Positions 47,901-59,800 of a stretch of 64,000 nucleotides of DNA are shown here, piece after piece (position 1 is the stretch's first letter; every line of letters begins with the position of its first letter). The notes below the pieces were generated by a model. It was not told where the DNA came from, ran no database searches, and saw nothing but the letters and a program-made list of their open reading frames with translations. The stretch is from Liolophura sinensis. Taxonomy: Eukaryota > Mollusca > Polyplacophora > Chitonida > Chitonidae. The stretch is taken from assembly GCF_032854445.1 (NCBI RefSeq), contig NC_088304.1, positions 23,049,513 through 23,113,512 on the forward strand, in the 5' to 3' direction. Position numbers and translations under genes: made by a program.

Positions 47901-50900
47901 CACATGTTACGAACCACACTTAGGGTTTAGGGTCTGAGTTTGGCTTTCAGTTCATGACTGGAACCTAAAGTTCCTTGATTATTTGTTTAGTCTTGATGTT
48001 TTTGTAACTTTGCAGTTTTTCAAGTTTTTTCAAGGCTGAGCTTGTCTTCAGCGGGAACAGTTTGCTGTGATAGTCCAAATTTTCTACCAATTAGATGATT
48101 TTCAAGTTTTATTTTTGTGCTTACATGTATACTCTCCTCCAGCATTAAAAAATTATGTATTATTTAAAAATTTATTCTGCCTGTAAAGTAACAATTCAAA
48201 GCAGTGTGACCTTAACAGTTGTTTTTCTCACTATTTTTAGCTTGCCATTATGAAGTAAGGCGAGTTTTTGTGAGTGTGTGGAAAAAGTGGTGTCTGTATT
48301 CAAGTAAGCTTTTTTGTTTGGGTCAGTTGAGTAAGGTTTTTTTGTTTGGGTCAGTTGAGTAAGCTTTTTGTTTGGGTCAGTTGAGTAAGCTTTTTTGTTT
48401 GGTTCAGTTGAGTAAGCTTTTTTGTTTGGGTCATTTGAGTAAGCTTTTTTGTTTGGGTCAGTTGAGTAAGCTTTTTTGTTTGATTCAGTTGAGTAAGGTT
48501 TTATGTTTGGGTCAGTTGAGTAAGCTTTTATGTTTGGGTCATTTGAGTAAGGTTTTATGTTTTGGTCTGCTAGTCTTTGTGGGGATGACGGGCATAATTT
48601 GAAGACCTCGTCAAATAAATGATTTTAAATAATTAAGTGTATTTATATTTTTTTATTCAAATTACTAGGTTTTGGACTTACTTATTTGACCCAGTACTAC
48701 ATAAAAGTAGACAGACAACGCAAGGGTTTTTGTTTGGGTCCGTGGTTGCCACAATTTTTACAGCATCTTGCTGAAACTTGGTCGGGACAATGGGCATGCC
48801 TTGAAAACGTCACAAAGTAAATAATTTTAAATAATTAGCTATATTTGTATTTGTATTCAAATTATCAGATTTTGGACTTCTTATCTTCACTTTTACTATT
48901 CAGTTTTGGTGGCCAGGGTAAGGTTTTATGTTTGGGTCAGATATTCCAGCAGTTTTCACATCATATTTATGAAACTTGGTGGGAATGGTGACCAGGATTT
49001 GGGATTTCCTCTGTTTGAATAATTAGGGATATTTGCGTGTCAACTTAGGCTGCCATTTGAACAGAAGCCATTACCGGCGACCTGTTGGTTTCTCATGACC
49101 CTTGTTATAACTGCTGTCTATATGTATATTGCACTGCAGTCCAACTTATCCATCCAGAATTTCAAAAAAAACTTCAAAGGAATGATCTACAAGATCTTAC
49201 CAGATGTCAGTTGATCTGAAATGTCTACAAATATATCCTCATTTCTCAATCTTTTCGCATAAGAAAGAGAAACATTTTTAATTTGATTTTGGAGACAAAA
49301 CCACATTGCCTGGGTTGGCCAATTTCAGGTCTTCACAAAAAAATTTATTTTATCAGTCTTCATTGAATAATGCCTTGAGAATTTGCGTAAATAAATTTCT
49401 TGTGAAAGCGTGAAAGGATTCAAGAATTACAGTGGTTATTGTTGTCGTGTTGGTATGGCATTTGTAGTCCAGTTCTAATGAAATGTATTAATGTAGATAT
49501 GTCGATTGATACCAAGGGAGCTAATCCAACCAAGGGGTCATTTATAGTTTCAAAGTTGCTCCCCCTTAAAAAAGATAGTGTAAATTTCTGTTATGTTAAG
49601 GGGATATAGAATCGCTTCTGATTGACGGGTGTGAGATATGGGCATGTCCAGCCTAAGCTGAATTTTAGATGTGGCAGATTTTTTTCAACAGTGACCAAAG
49701 TTGGAGAGTTTGACCCAGGAAACACTACCTCCACTGTCTGTCAATCAGTGTCGATTCTATATCCCTTAAATATGGAAAAATCTGGTATTTGTTGATCACT
49801 TATCACCATAAAGGCCCCAAGGGAACAGTTGAACTAAATTTAGTTATAAATCTTCACATTAGTTCTTACTATGTAGCATTTAGTGTGTGAGTTTCTAATC
49901 AGTTTTGCAGATGGCCTCCTTTCATTTCTCACAAAGATCGGCATCTGTATACCCTAAATGACTGTAAATTTCGTACATAACCAACTTGCCCATTTTTCCT
50001 GATTCTGAGAGTTCTATTGATTTTAGGAAGGGGTTTTGAGGTGTGCTTGAAACATGGGATGATATTCGACTGGAAAATTGTAAGTTTCGGCACTGAAAAT
50101 AATATTTTACTACTATGAAAATGCACTTTTGTGGGCAAAATTTTACATCATTTGGGGTATTTTAGCTTAGCCACAAACATTCAGCGCCTTTTTTTTACCA
50201 TCACTGTTACATATAATTACTTACAGTACACCTTGTTAAAATTTTCCTTCAGATTATCTAGACATAGATGTGAGAATGCCATAGGGCTTGTCAGTTGGGA
50301 AATATCCACATGTAGGAATAGTTTGTGCTCTATGTATTCATGATATTTCTACGCTGTTAACATTTCAGGACAAGTGGCTGGACCCTGCGTTTGTGGAGTT
50401 GGCTTCTTACAGCAGGAGGGAAGACGCGACAGTGGAGGGTCTGCTGTCCAAGGTTACCACCGAAACAGGTGAGCTGTTGGTCGTCATGGATGACTAACTG
50501 TATGGGGACATTATGATGTGTGAAAAAGTGATGAGGAAATAGTTGATAGTTACCGTTAGTAAGACAAAAAGCGGATTTTTGACTGGGAGTTCTGCACTGG
50601 ACAACACCAGCCTTTGACATCAGCTTTAAAGATGTTTTATAGAGGCTTTATTAATTTTGAAGGTATTGTGTGTTGAGATGCCGTGATATCCGGTACCTGA
50701 TGTGTCTAGTACTTGATGAGGTGAAGTGGTGTCTGGTACCTGATGAGATACACTAATGTCTGGTACCTGGTGAGGTGTAGTGGCGTCCGGTACCCGATGA
50801 GGTGCAGTGGTGTCCAGTACCTAAAGGACGATGAGCCACACTAATGTCTGGTACCTGATGAGGTGCAGTGGTGTCTAGTATGTGATGAGGTGAAGTGGTG

Positions 50901-52444
50901 TCCAGTACCTGATGAGGTTCACTAATGTCTGGTACATGATGGGGTGCAGTGGTGTCCGGTACCTTATAAGGTGCAGTAATATCTGATACCTGATGAGGTG
51001 TAGTGGTGTCCAGTACCTGATGAGGTGTACTGGTGTCCAGTACCTGATGAGGTGAAGTGTTGTCCGGTAACATGGGTGTCAAGTACATGTTAGGATACAG
51101 TGGTGTCTGAAACCTGTCGAGGTTCAGTGGTGTCAGATGTGGTAGTGTCAGGTAGGTATTAAGCTGTGTTGATGGTTGAATACCCTAAATATAGTGGTCC
51201 TGAAGGGTGGGAGTGGTAACCCATTGCAGCAGAATTGATGGTTTATTTATGGTCACTGTACAACAGTCTCTGTAAATGTAAGCCTGTTCATCAATCTGTA
51301 AATTGCAGGTGAAAGAGTGTACTCATTCCCGGTGTTTACGCTAGAGTTCTGCCAGCGGTTTATTGAACTTATTGAAGACTTTGAGAACAGTCCATGCCCT
51401 AAAGGAAGACCAAATACCATGAACCAGTATGGGGTAAGTATACAAGACTAGTAAGGTTTATTTTCCCTGTGGGAAGTTTTCCACGTCAGCTGACTGCCAC
51501 AATGAAAAGCCTCTTCACATTTCATTGGCTCTAGTGCCGCCTTGGCGGCCACCACCTGGGCTGCCACCATGGCCTGGTGGTTAGTGTGCTAGCGCAGCAC
51601 AAGGACCCAACAGCCCCTCACCAATGTGATTGTAGTGATTTTAAGTCCAGCTCATGCTGGCTTCCACTCTGGTCGTACGTGGTAAGATCAATCTGCCGGC
51701 AAACTGCGGATGGTCGTGAGCTTCCCTGTGCTCTGACAAGTTTCCTCCCACCATAATGTTGGCCGCCAACATAAGTGAAATATTCTTGAGTACGGTGTAA
51801 AACAACAGCAATCAAATAATCAATTAATAGATAAAATAAATCTAGCCCCACATCCTTTAGCAAGGTTTTCTGTAGAATCCTGACTTGTGTTCTCTTCTTT
51901 ACAGGTATTACTGGATGAGTTGGGGTTTGACGAAGACTTCCTCAAGCCTCTTCGTGAACACTATCTCCAGCCAATCAGTAGGCTCCTCTTCCCAGACTGG
52001 GGAGGGGAAAACCTTGACTCGCACAAGGCATTCATTGTTCAATACAAACTCTCTGAAGATACAGACCTCAGCTACCACTACGACAACGCCGAGGTCACGC
52101 TGAATGTGTGCCTGGGAGCCGATTTCAGCAGTGGAAACTTGTACTTCGGGAAAATGCGAAATTCAGGAACGGATTCATCTTCCCAGTTGACCGAATGTGA
52201 GCACTCTCCAGGTTGTGGTATTTTACATAGAGGGCAGCACAGGCATGGCGCTCAGCCTATCAGATCAGGTGAACGCTACAACCTCATTGTGTGGATGAGA
52301 TGTGCTCAACTACGAAATGAACGCTGCCCGATGTGTGACATGACACCAGATTTAGTGGAGGTGGAAGGCCCTGGGGACGGGTTCAGCGACCCTCAGGGGA
52401 ACTATGAAGAGCAGAGAACAGTCCAAGTCTGTCAGCTTACATAG
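44974..52444 (+). CDS. OGFOD2: OGFOD2: 2-oxoglutarate and Fe(II)-dependent oxygenase domain protein 2, complete, 6 exons
   Basis: Exons: 44974-45111, 45743-45799, 47105-47215, 50369-50468, 51309-51433 and 51905-52444. All junctions are GT-AG with matching phases, giving 356 residues (human about 350). The ATG is the first after an in-frame TAA. The N-terminus (YRCLCYFTNNIYLRQYGVHV) matches human FCRCACFCTDNLYVARYGLHV; exon 5 carries PKGRPNTMNQYG. Exon 6 holds the double-stranded beta-helix core. Iron ligands are His235 and Asp237 (SYHYDNAEVTLNV) and His291 (HRHGAQP), with Arg301 (SGERYNLIVW) placed for 2-oxoglutarate; a CPMC motif follows. The family hydroxylates unknown substrates. The residue numbers are my count. 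A TCACGTGA E-box lies about 80 bp before the ATG. Introns 3 and 4 contain 27-bp minisatellites. Confidence 0.94.
45403..45556 (-). mobile_element. SINE family A, diverged 3' part
   Basis: TTTGATTGACGTTTCACGCG, GGCCAGCATCATGGTGGGAG and AACCAGGCAGAGCG. In intron 1 of OGFOD2. Confidence 0.75.
46602..46852 (-). mobile_element. SINE family A with 12-bp target-site duplication
   Basis: TGTAACTGCAGA occurs at 46590-46601 and 46853-46864. The head is slightly shortened (CTGGGCGCTAACCAACTGAA). In intron 2 of OGFOD2, antisense to the gene. Confidence 0.95.
48300..48570. repeat. 27-bp minisatellite with splice-like motifs, about 10 units
   Basis: In OGFOD2 intron 3. Each unit carries TTTTTGTTTGGGTCAG (acceptor-like) followed four bases later by GTAAGC (donor-like). 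Similar single blocks recur at 48.73 and 48.92 kb (GGTTTTATGTTTGGGTCAG). The array is far from the flanking exons, so these motifs are probably fortuitous. Confidence 0.9.
49600..49765. mobile_element. TTAA-flanked MITE, 166 bp
   Basis: TTAA at 49596-49599 and 49766-49769 flanks terminal inverted repeats GGGGATATAGAATCG and CGATTCTATATCCC; inside them TTCTGATTGAC pairs with GTCAATCAG. TTAA duplication is typical of piggyBac-type transposases, but the terminal bases (GGG...CCC) are not the usual piggyBac CCC...GGG. It lies in OGFOD2 intron 3; a decayed relative is at 31.25 kb. Confidence 0.8.
49940..50150. repeat. Interspersed repeat shared with 58.74-58.96 kb
   Basis: GAGAGTTCTATTGATTTTAG, then GGGTTTTGAGGTGTGCTTG, CTGGAAAATTGTAAG and a TTTGTGGGCAAAATTTTAC end match the 58.7-kb region (AAGAGCTCTATTGATCTTAG, GGAAAATATAGGTCTCAACACC) loosely. 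The family is unidentified and boundaries are uncertain. Confidence 0.4.
50690..51140. repeat. 27-bp minisatellite in OGFOD2 intron 4, about 16 units
   Basis: Units of the form GTCCGGTACCTGATGAGGTG plus CAGTGGT repeat with many changes. The repeat starts about 220 bp after exon 4 but does not resemble the flanking exon ends. Multiple-of-three unit length gives an artefactual open frame on the minus strand. Confidence 0.88.
51556..51835 (+). mobile_element. SINE family A, diverged
   Basis: ACCATGGCCTGGTGGTTAGT opens the head; body and GAGTACGGTGTAAAACA follow, with a degenerate tail. In intron 5 of OGFOD2, same strand, ending 70 bp before exon 6. Confidence 0.85.
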
Positions 52445-52624
52445 CATAACATGAGGTACAATGTTTATAGTTCTTAAACTTGTAAATAATCTTAATAGTG
52501 TTTAGAGGTTTGAAAAATTGTGTATATTTTTACACACTAAATATGTATATATAATGTCAATTTTGACATATTGTACCCACAGTGTATTCATATTTAAAGT
52601 ATGCATATATGTCGTTTGACATAT

Positions 52625-52898
52625 TGGGGGGCGTCCGTGGCTCAGTGGGTTAGCGCGCTAGCGCAGCTTAATGACTCAGGAGTCTCTCACCAATGTAGTC
52701 ACTGTGAGTTCAAGTCCAGCTCATGCTGGCTTCATCTCCAGCTGTACGTGGGAAGGTCTGTCATCAACCTATGTATGGTCATGGGTTTCCCCCCGGCTCT
52801 GCCTGGTTTCCACCCACCATAATGCTGACTACCGTCATAAAAGTGAAATATTCTTGAGTACAGTGTAAAACACCAGTCAAATAAATAAATAAATAACT
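52625..52898 (+). mobile_element. SINE family A, full length, with target-site duplication
   Basis: TTTGACATAT flanks it at 52615-52624 and 52899-52908. It lies about 180 bp after the OGFOD2 stop codon, so probably within or just beyond the 3' UTR. Confidence 0.95.
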
Positions 52899-52908
52899 TT
52901 TGACATAT

Positions 52909-54215
52909 AGTGTATTAAAGTGTGGTGTGTAGTTCTTAAGGTTTTAAGAGGTTGGCCAAGCCAGTCACTGTATAATTTCTTTTCTTAGACTATGTTGTAT
53001 AGGTTGTTTGCCTTTGCATGAGGAACAGAGCCTTTACAATCCTTGTCATTTTGGAGGCCACTGAAGCCTTACCCTTCATTTTTCAATGAAGTGAAGATAT
53101 ATTTTTGCTCTTAAGCCAGCTGAAATGCATTTGGGGAAATGTCCTGGTATTGTGTGAGGCTTTGAGATGAATGAAGTGTGGAATGCTGTGCATTAAAGGA
53201 TATGCACCAACCTCAGTTACACATATTGAAGGATTGACTGGACTTGTATGTGGTTTTTGTCGATAAAGTGAACAATTTCTTGTCACTTACGAGTTTGACC
53301 TTTTGTTTTCATTCAAAAAATCCTCAGCTTCATTTATCGTTGCCGTCATGTAGAATAGTGAAGGTGAGACCATTTCTAACTGTGTCGAGCGTTTCTATAA
53401 GTCGTTCTGTGGCTAGAGTGGTCGGTGGTTCGGTGGGTCAGTCAAATTTTTCGACACCCTGTCTTTTAAGATGGGCCATTCACTAAATGAGGGACCTTGG
53501 TGCAACATGACACGGAGTATTTGTGGGATTTCGCAGGCATTACCAATCGGCGCTTGTTTTTGAAGGAAAAGAAAACATTAGTTAAAATTTTGCCTGTAAC
53601 GGAATCTTTCGTGCACAAAATAAGGAGAGTGTTTACAGTCCTAAAGATAAGCATATATTTCAAGCGAGATATATTTCTTTTCTTGCAAACTTAATGACTG
53701 GAGGAAAAGTTTGTTTTAGAGTATATTATAAGCGATGAACCGAAACGTTATAGTGCCTCAGGTAGACCAAATGCTAATGTCTGGAAAATCAAAAATTGGG
53801 GCAATATGAATTGCCAAAATTATACATCAACCCTTTACATACCTCTCTCGTATAAACAAAGGGATATTAAATAAATGATTGCGCATTTATCGCTGATCCA
53901 GCTTTACTTGAAGGCCCACTTTTTCTAAAGTGCAACCAAAGCCTCGTTTTGAAATATTTCATAGACAAGATTCTTTACTTACCCTTTCCTAGAGTTAATA
54001 ATGTTTCAGTGCCAAATCTGATCGATATTAAGACCTTTGAATTCCGTAATCTGGACATTTCTATCGTAGGGGATACTAAACACAAATACTGGTCAGCCCC
54101 TTGTCACTATGACGTGACTGAGGATCATGTCAGTATGGTGTGGACGGACAAATCCATGTTATATCAGTTGATGATGATGATGTCCAGTTCTTGGAGATGT
54201 TGAGCCATAATCGGA
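52909..54215. other. Intergenic, no gene assigned
   Basis: Several open stretches of 65-84 codons on the plus strand (53.24-54.20 kb) have no splice support and no family resemblance that I recognise. They might be remnants of one decayed coding region, but the sequence does not show it. Confidence 0.3.
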
Positions 54216-54216
54216 G

Positions 54217-54420
54217 CTTCCTTAGCCGAGGTTGTGAGATGCCAGCGAGACGCAGTGATCCAGGAGCCTCTCATCAATGCGGTCGCTGTGAGTTCAAGCC
54301 CATGCTCATGCTGGCGTCCTCTCTGGTCGTGGGAAGGTCCTCCAGTAACCTGTGAATGGTCGTCGGTTTCCACCGGGCTCTGCGCGGTTTCCTCCAATCT
54401 GAATAAAGCTGGATGTAGAA
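54217..54420 (+). mobile_element. SINE family A, diverged, no tail
   Basis: GATCCAGGAGCCTCTCATCA, GCTGTGAGTTCAAGCCC and GGGCTCTGCGCGGTTTCCTC match; the 3' end after the body is lost. Confidence 0.82.
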
Positions 54421-55113
54421 GTAGATATTCAGATAATTAAATAATCCATAATCATTCATTCATTCTTATTTTTGGCCAGCCTTTGTTTTGCACTTTAGAA
54501 CGATTGCTGGAGTTGACTGTTTCCTGCTTCGACATTTGACGTCGGCAGTCTGGATGCACCAGTGACAGGAAATATCAAACAAATACTGGTCAACCTGGTG
54601 TCACTGTAATGTTACCGAGCCGGGCATCGCATCAGTCTTATGTGGACTGCCATATCTCAGTCGATGTCTTATTTTTGGCCAGTCATGTTGCCTTTATTTC
54701 GCTCTTCAGGACGATAACTGGCTATTTCCTGTTCCATGAGTGCAGGAACATGGGCGATAACCCGCTGACAAAATGGTTGCTGCCAGAACATTCGAAGAGA
54801 TAGAATTGCTATATAGCGTGTATCTCGCTTGTGACATTCCGTTCGTTTATATCGGAATATTTCCATGGCTAGAGGCAATGAACGTCTTCACACAAATATG
54901 GTGTGATTGGTCCGATAAACTGGACTACGTAGCATCTGTGTTTAACATAGAGCCCGATCATTCTTTCTTAATTTTTGCAATGATGGAAAGTTTCTCTTAA
55001 CTTTAAATCCAAAAAAGATAAAAACAAAATGTGACATGTTTGAGATTTCTCGACAACATTTATTCAGGTTATAGCTAGCGATGGCTGCACATTTAATCAT
55101 TATTTGATTGATG

Positions 55114-55330
55114 TATTTATTTGATTTGATTGGTGTTTTACGTCGTACTGAAGCATATTACGAAAATATACCTCGGAGGTCAGAAACCAGAGAGAGCCGG
55201 GGGGAAACCCACGACCAACCAGGTTGCTGGCAGACTTGGAGATACATGTACGACGGGGGAGGAAACCAGCTGGAGGGAACTTGAACTGACCATGATGGCA
55301 CCGGTGAGAAGCTCGTGGTTCCTTGTTCTT
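55114..55330 (-). mobile_element. SINE family A, diverged with internal deletion
   Basis: TTTGATTGGTGTTTTACGTC at the left, then CCAGAGAGAGCCGGGGGGAA and GAAACCAGCTGGAGGGAAC. The CCATAATGCTGGCC block and most of the head are missing. Confidence 0.75.
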
Positions 55331-55879
55331 TATTAATAAGTGGTCGAAGACGTCCATTTGTGAACGCGGCCTAACGTCCGTTGAAGACTACTTGTCTTCC
55401 ACCAGTTTATATGATGTACATTTCTTCTAATTCACGTGGGAAAGTTCATCATTACCTTGCCAAAGGTCGGTTGTTTACCCACGGTACCGAGACAATGTGT
55501 CCTTGCTGTCGATACCGAGCTTATGCAACTTAACATTATGAACTATAAAAAGTGTTAAAACTTCATTTTCTTTGCAAGGATATGGACTTCCAACATTTCC
55601 ATATGGAGAGTTTGTATTGTTACGTGTCACTGACCACAAGCAATTTTGGTAGCTAGTATGACTGATTTTAAAGATAGCTGAATGTACGCGACTGGCAAAA
55701 ACAAATACATTATAATATAAAATAACATTTTGATATCGTGGTATATAGTGGAAACGGTTGGAAACATTGCCCTCGAAATGTTGTAAGGCACTTTAAAACG
55801 TGAAACGCTTGTGACTTGTTTCTTAATACATGAGGTGATTCACCATATGATATATAAAAAAAAAACTTCTCAGATTTCT

Positions 55880-56230
55880 TCTTGGGTGAGGGGGAGGGGG
55901 AGGGGGAGGAAATGGCCTTAACTACCGACCTTCTGAGACCCCAGCGGTCAGTCCGGAAATTAAGTTGTCTGCTGTTGTGACGTCAACGGTGATAGCTGTC
56001 AAAACAACTTTGTTTGGGGAAGGGGAGGGGGGGGGGGGGGAGAGAGAGCTTGAATTGGTGGCGCAAAAATTGTCCCCTGTTCATCGATGACGTCATTCTG
56101 ACCGTTGAAGGAAAAAATGTATAAAATACAGAAGTTATTAAAACATATAAAATATTCCTCAAAAGTAAAACTTTCTGTCTCATTTCTGGCATGTCTTTCT
56201 TCATTTTCCGTATGCCACACTCGTCGTTTT
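55880..56230. repeat. Possible interspersed repeat shared with 59.06-59.40 kb
   Basis: TAACTACCGACCTTCTGAGA, CCAGCGGTCAGTCCGGAAAT and GTTGTGACGTCAACGGTGAT have counterparts at 59.1-59.35 kb (CCAGCGGCCATCCCGGAAAT, GCGGTGACGTTAACGATGAT). A G-run of about 18 lies at 56.03 kb. Unidentified family. Confidence 0.4.
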
Positions 56231-56469
56231 ATAGTGTCGTCTCGTGTAATCCTTTAAGCCCTAATTGATGATCTACGTCCTGCACTATAAACTATACAGT
56301 ACTGACGCCTTATCAGTTGACCTTGTGTGTACCTCAGACAATCAATCTAATCGATATCAGTCCAATCGGTCAGCAACCAGGACTAAGTAATCCTACACAC
56401 ATATCTCAATTGCACACATGTCACTCCAGGTATTTATCAGCCGGCTTTGTAGTCACATGATTGCAAGCA

Positions 56470-56510
56470 AAAGATCTGATTGGGCAGATCAAACTGGGTG
56501 TATAAGCTGA
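56470..56510 (+). promoter_or_regulatory. Candidate FABP promoter elements
   Basis: An inverted CCAAT box (CTGATTGGGCAG) is followed about 20 bp later by TATA-like TGTATAAGC near 56500. Between here and the ATG a strong acceptor-like tract (TTTTTTTCATCATCAG, ending near 56800) suggests a 5' UTR intron. Inferred from position only. Confidence 0.4.
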
Positions 56511-56841
56511 TCTCACGAGGGAGGATAGCATTCATATTATCAGGATTTATTAAGACAGGCAAGGGTTGTATTTTAGGAGAATAGACTCTGGCGTGATTAG
56601 ACGCCATTTTGTTCGAATGTTTGGAAAATTAAGGCTATAGAGCTATCTTCGAATGTTGCAACCAGCATTTACCTCCCTTGGACTTATATAGTCAAAAGGG
56701 CTTCTGTCTTTTGGAGAGACGCTCTTTTAATGACCGAGCGGTGGAGATTTTGATTTTGGGAATACGCAGCAACTCGATTTTTCTTTTTTTCATCATCAGT
56801 GGTCTAACGTTCACAACGCTGTACTCTCATCAAACGTCATC

Positions 56842-59800
56842 ATGGAGGAAATGCTGAAGAAAATGGAGGGTAAATGGAAGCTTGATCGAAGCGAGAACTT
56901 CGAGGGTTTCATGAAGGAAATGGGTGAGGTGTTACCTTTTTTTTCTCTTTTCTTGGGTTTGGAATTGACAATGAGGCGTTAAGCCATAAATTCATTCATA
57001 CTTGGTGAAATGCTGAAGTATGCTTTATAAAAGGGTGATGCAGAATGTAGCATGCCGATAAATAATAAATATGCACAGTTGTTTAATGAGCTCTGTTACG
57101 TTTACGTAATTTACAGCATCACCATACAAAGCGAAGTGTCTCTCCCAGACAATTCTCATATTTAAGATTTCCGTAAATCGAGTCTAGGCAATTGGCCCTC
57201 CCTGAAGTACACCTTGTGAAAACAGGATTCGGACTGGTGAAATCAATTATATCCAGTATCTCTTTTTATCTACTTGTAGCCTGTCTATTTAGCACCATAG
57301 AAAAAGTGCATATGCTGTGTTTAAATGGGTACTTTTTACATATTAAATTGCGCGAAAGCATTCGAAGACTGAACATACCATCGTTACACTTGCTGGACGG
57401 GGATTTTAGCACAGAATATATGCAGATTCGTATAGCGTTACATGTAGTACCGGTAACCAGTGTTGCTCAGGCTGTTATTTATGTAGCTATGCAGATATAA
57501 CAACCCCGTGGTCGTGGAACATAGTTTATACAAAAAGTGGGTCGGTAAGAAAGTTTACGGTCTGTGTAATGAAGTTCAGTAAATGGAACACAGTGGCAAG
57601 GTACGGGGGACAGTGTGCCTCCATGTACCCAGTGCTGCAGGTATTTATGAGGACATGTACACTGAGGGTACAAGACACTAGGTTTTGTCGGACTTAACCC
57701 GTAGGAATTGCCCTGTTCTGAAAAGGCTAACCATTAAAGTGAAATTATGGCAAAGTTTGGCAAAATTATGCCGTAGTTTCAAGAACGCGACCAAAATTTG
57801 GTGAACAACTTTTATTAGAGAAAGTTGACAGATCTGCTATAGAAAAACTAGATAATGTACGCACATACGTCATAATTTGAACACATACAGATTGAATTCA
57901 GACATGGTCAGTATCCCTGCATACAGAGATACGTTCTACAAATAAAGAATTCTAATCACTGGCGCTATAGAAATATGGTTCTTTCTGAGCATACATTAAC
58001 GGCTGAATTTCCAGAATTAACTAGTTCACTGACAATGTCAGCATTACATGGACTGTGGCATTGCCGACAATAATCGGTTCACTGCAAACACGAAGAGCGG
58101 CTCTGACGACAAGAGGCTCACGCAAACGCCAACAGAGGCAATGTTAAGACTGCAATGAACTGTGACTGGTGCCTCCGTGGCTCAGTTGCTTAGCGCGCTA
58201 GCGCAGCGTTACGACCCAGGAGTCTCTCATCAATGCGGCCATGCTGGCTTCCTCTCCGGTCGTACGAGGAAAGGTCTGCTGCAGCCTGCGGATGGTCGTG
58301 TGTTTTCCCCGGGCTGTGCCCGGTTTCCTCTCCCCCATAATGCTGGCCGTCGTCGTATATGAGAAATATTTTTGAGTAAGGCGTAAAACACCTATCAAAT
58401 AAATAAAATCAAATAAATGAACTGTGACATTGACAATATTGATTGTTTTAATGCAAACACGAACGAGGGGATTGACCCCCATTTAGTACGGTTCATGCAA
58501 TATATGAACTGTTGCACTGCCGACATGAATTGGCTCGATGCAAGCACGGATATTTCAAGTGAAAAGACAGAAGCAGGCCTGCATTAAGCTCCACAGTGAA
58601 TTGCTAAAAAGTTTTTAAAAAAGGAAATAAGAAAAGACCTGCATAAAAGATAAGCATTTTGTAGGGTTGTATGTAGGCCTCAGCACAGTAAAAGTAATGC
58701 AATGATCATGTACAGGTAACTATTTATTTATATTGCAAGACCTAAAATTTTGCCCACGACTTCGTTGAACATTTTGCCTGAGAGTTTCTAAGAGCTCTAT
58801 TGATCTTAGAAAGATGTTTTCAAGTTTCTTGGGTGGGTAGGGTTTCACATTACCGGAAAATATAGGTCTCAACACCAGTAATATTTGTTATATTTGATGT
58901 CTGTTTGTTTCCAAAATAAGATCTGTCCGTCGAAATTTTGGGTCATTCACCATAGTATAAAACATGAAGTACACGTTGCAGAGCAAAGAAGGTCGTCCAC
59001 TGAAACTCCTGTATGTATCGTTAAAGGATACATGAAGTGTTGCGCATAATACAAATCGAGTTTATGATGTGGCCTATAAAACTACAAACAAGCTTCTCAA
59101 TTTCCTTTTTGGGGCGTTAAATGGCTTTAAACTACAGTTTTCCTAAAGTTCCAGCGGCCATCCCGGAAATTTAAAGGGCACGTGAACCCTTAGTGTGCCG
59201 ATTAATATGTGCAATAACATATAACAAGGCAAACAAATATTTCAACTTTCACTTTGAGGGGAGGAGGGGTAAAAATTTCATCAAAGTAGAGTTTTCGGAA
59301 ATAAAGTAGCTTGCAGCGGTGACGTTAACGATGATCCCTGTTTGAAAAGAACTCTGAACTCGAAAGGATAATGAAAATTTGCTCTCATTCTTTCACATAT
59401 CTTCTTAATTTTCCTGAAAACCACGTTCTTTGTTTTATAGAATAGATTCATTTAAACTTTAATGACTATGGTGCATTGTAATCGTTGACAGGAATGAACG
59501 TGCTGGTGCGCAAAATGGCGGGTTCGAGCAAACCGGAACAAGACATAAAACTCGATGGAGACTATCTGTGTGTGACCACAATCACGGGGTTCTGGAACAG
59601 TGAACAAAAGATCAAGTTGAACAGTGATTATGAGCATGTGCAGGACAAAGTACACATGAAGGTATATCTGTGCTCAGCTCAGCCTCACGAGTTTAGTATC
59701 GAGGACCCGATAACTCTGCCCGATCCGACGTGTACATTGTCTAAACATGACTGGTAGTTTGCCAGCTTTCTAGATTGCATCCGAGTGTTTTAAACCATGC

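Noticed and set aside
53244-54210. Decayed transposon or viral coding region
   Set aside because: Only short unrelated-looking frames; no motif of a transposase, reverse transcriptase or capsid was recognised.
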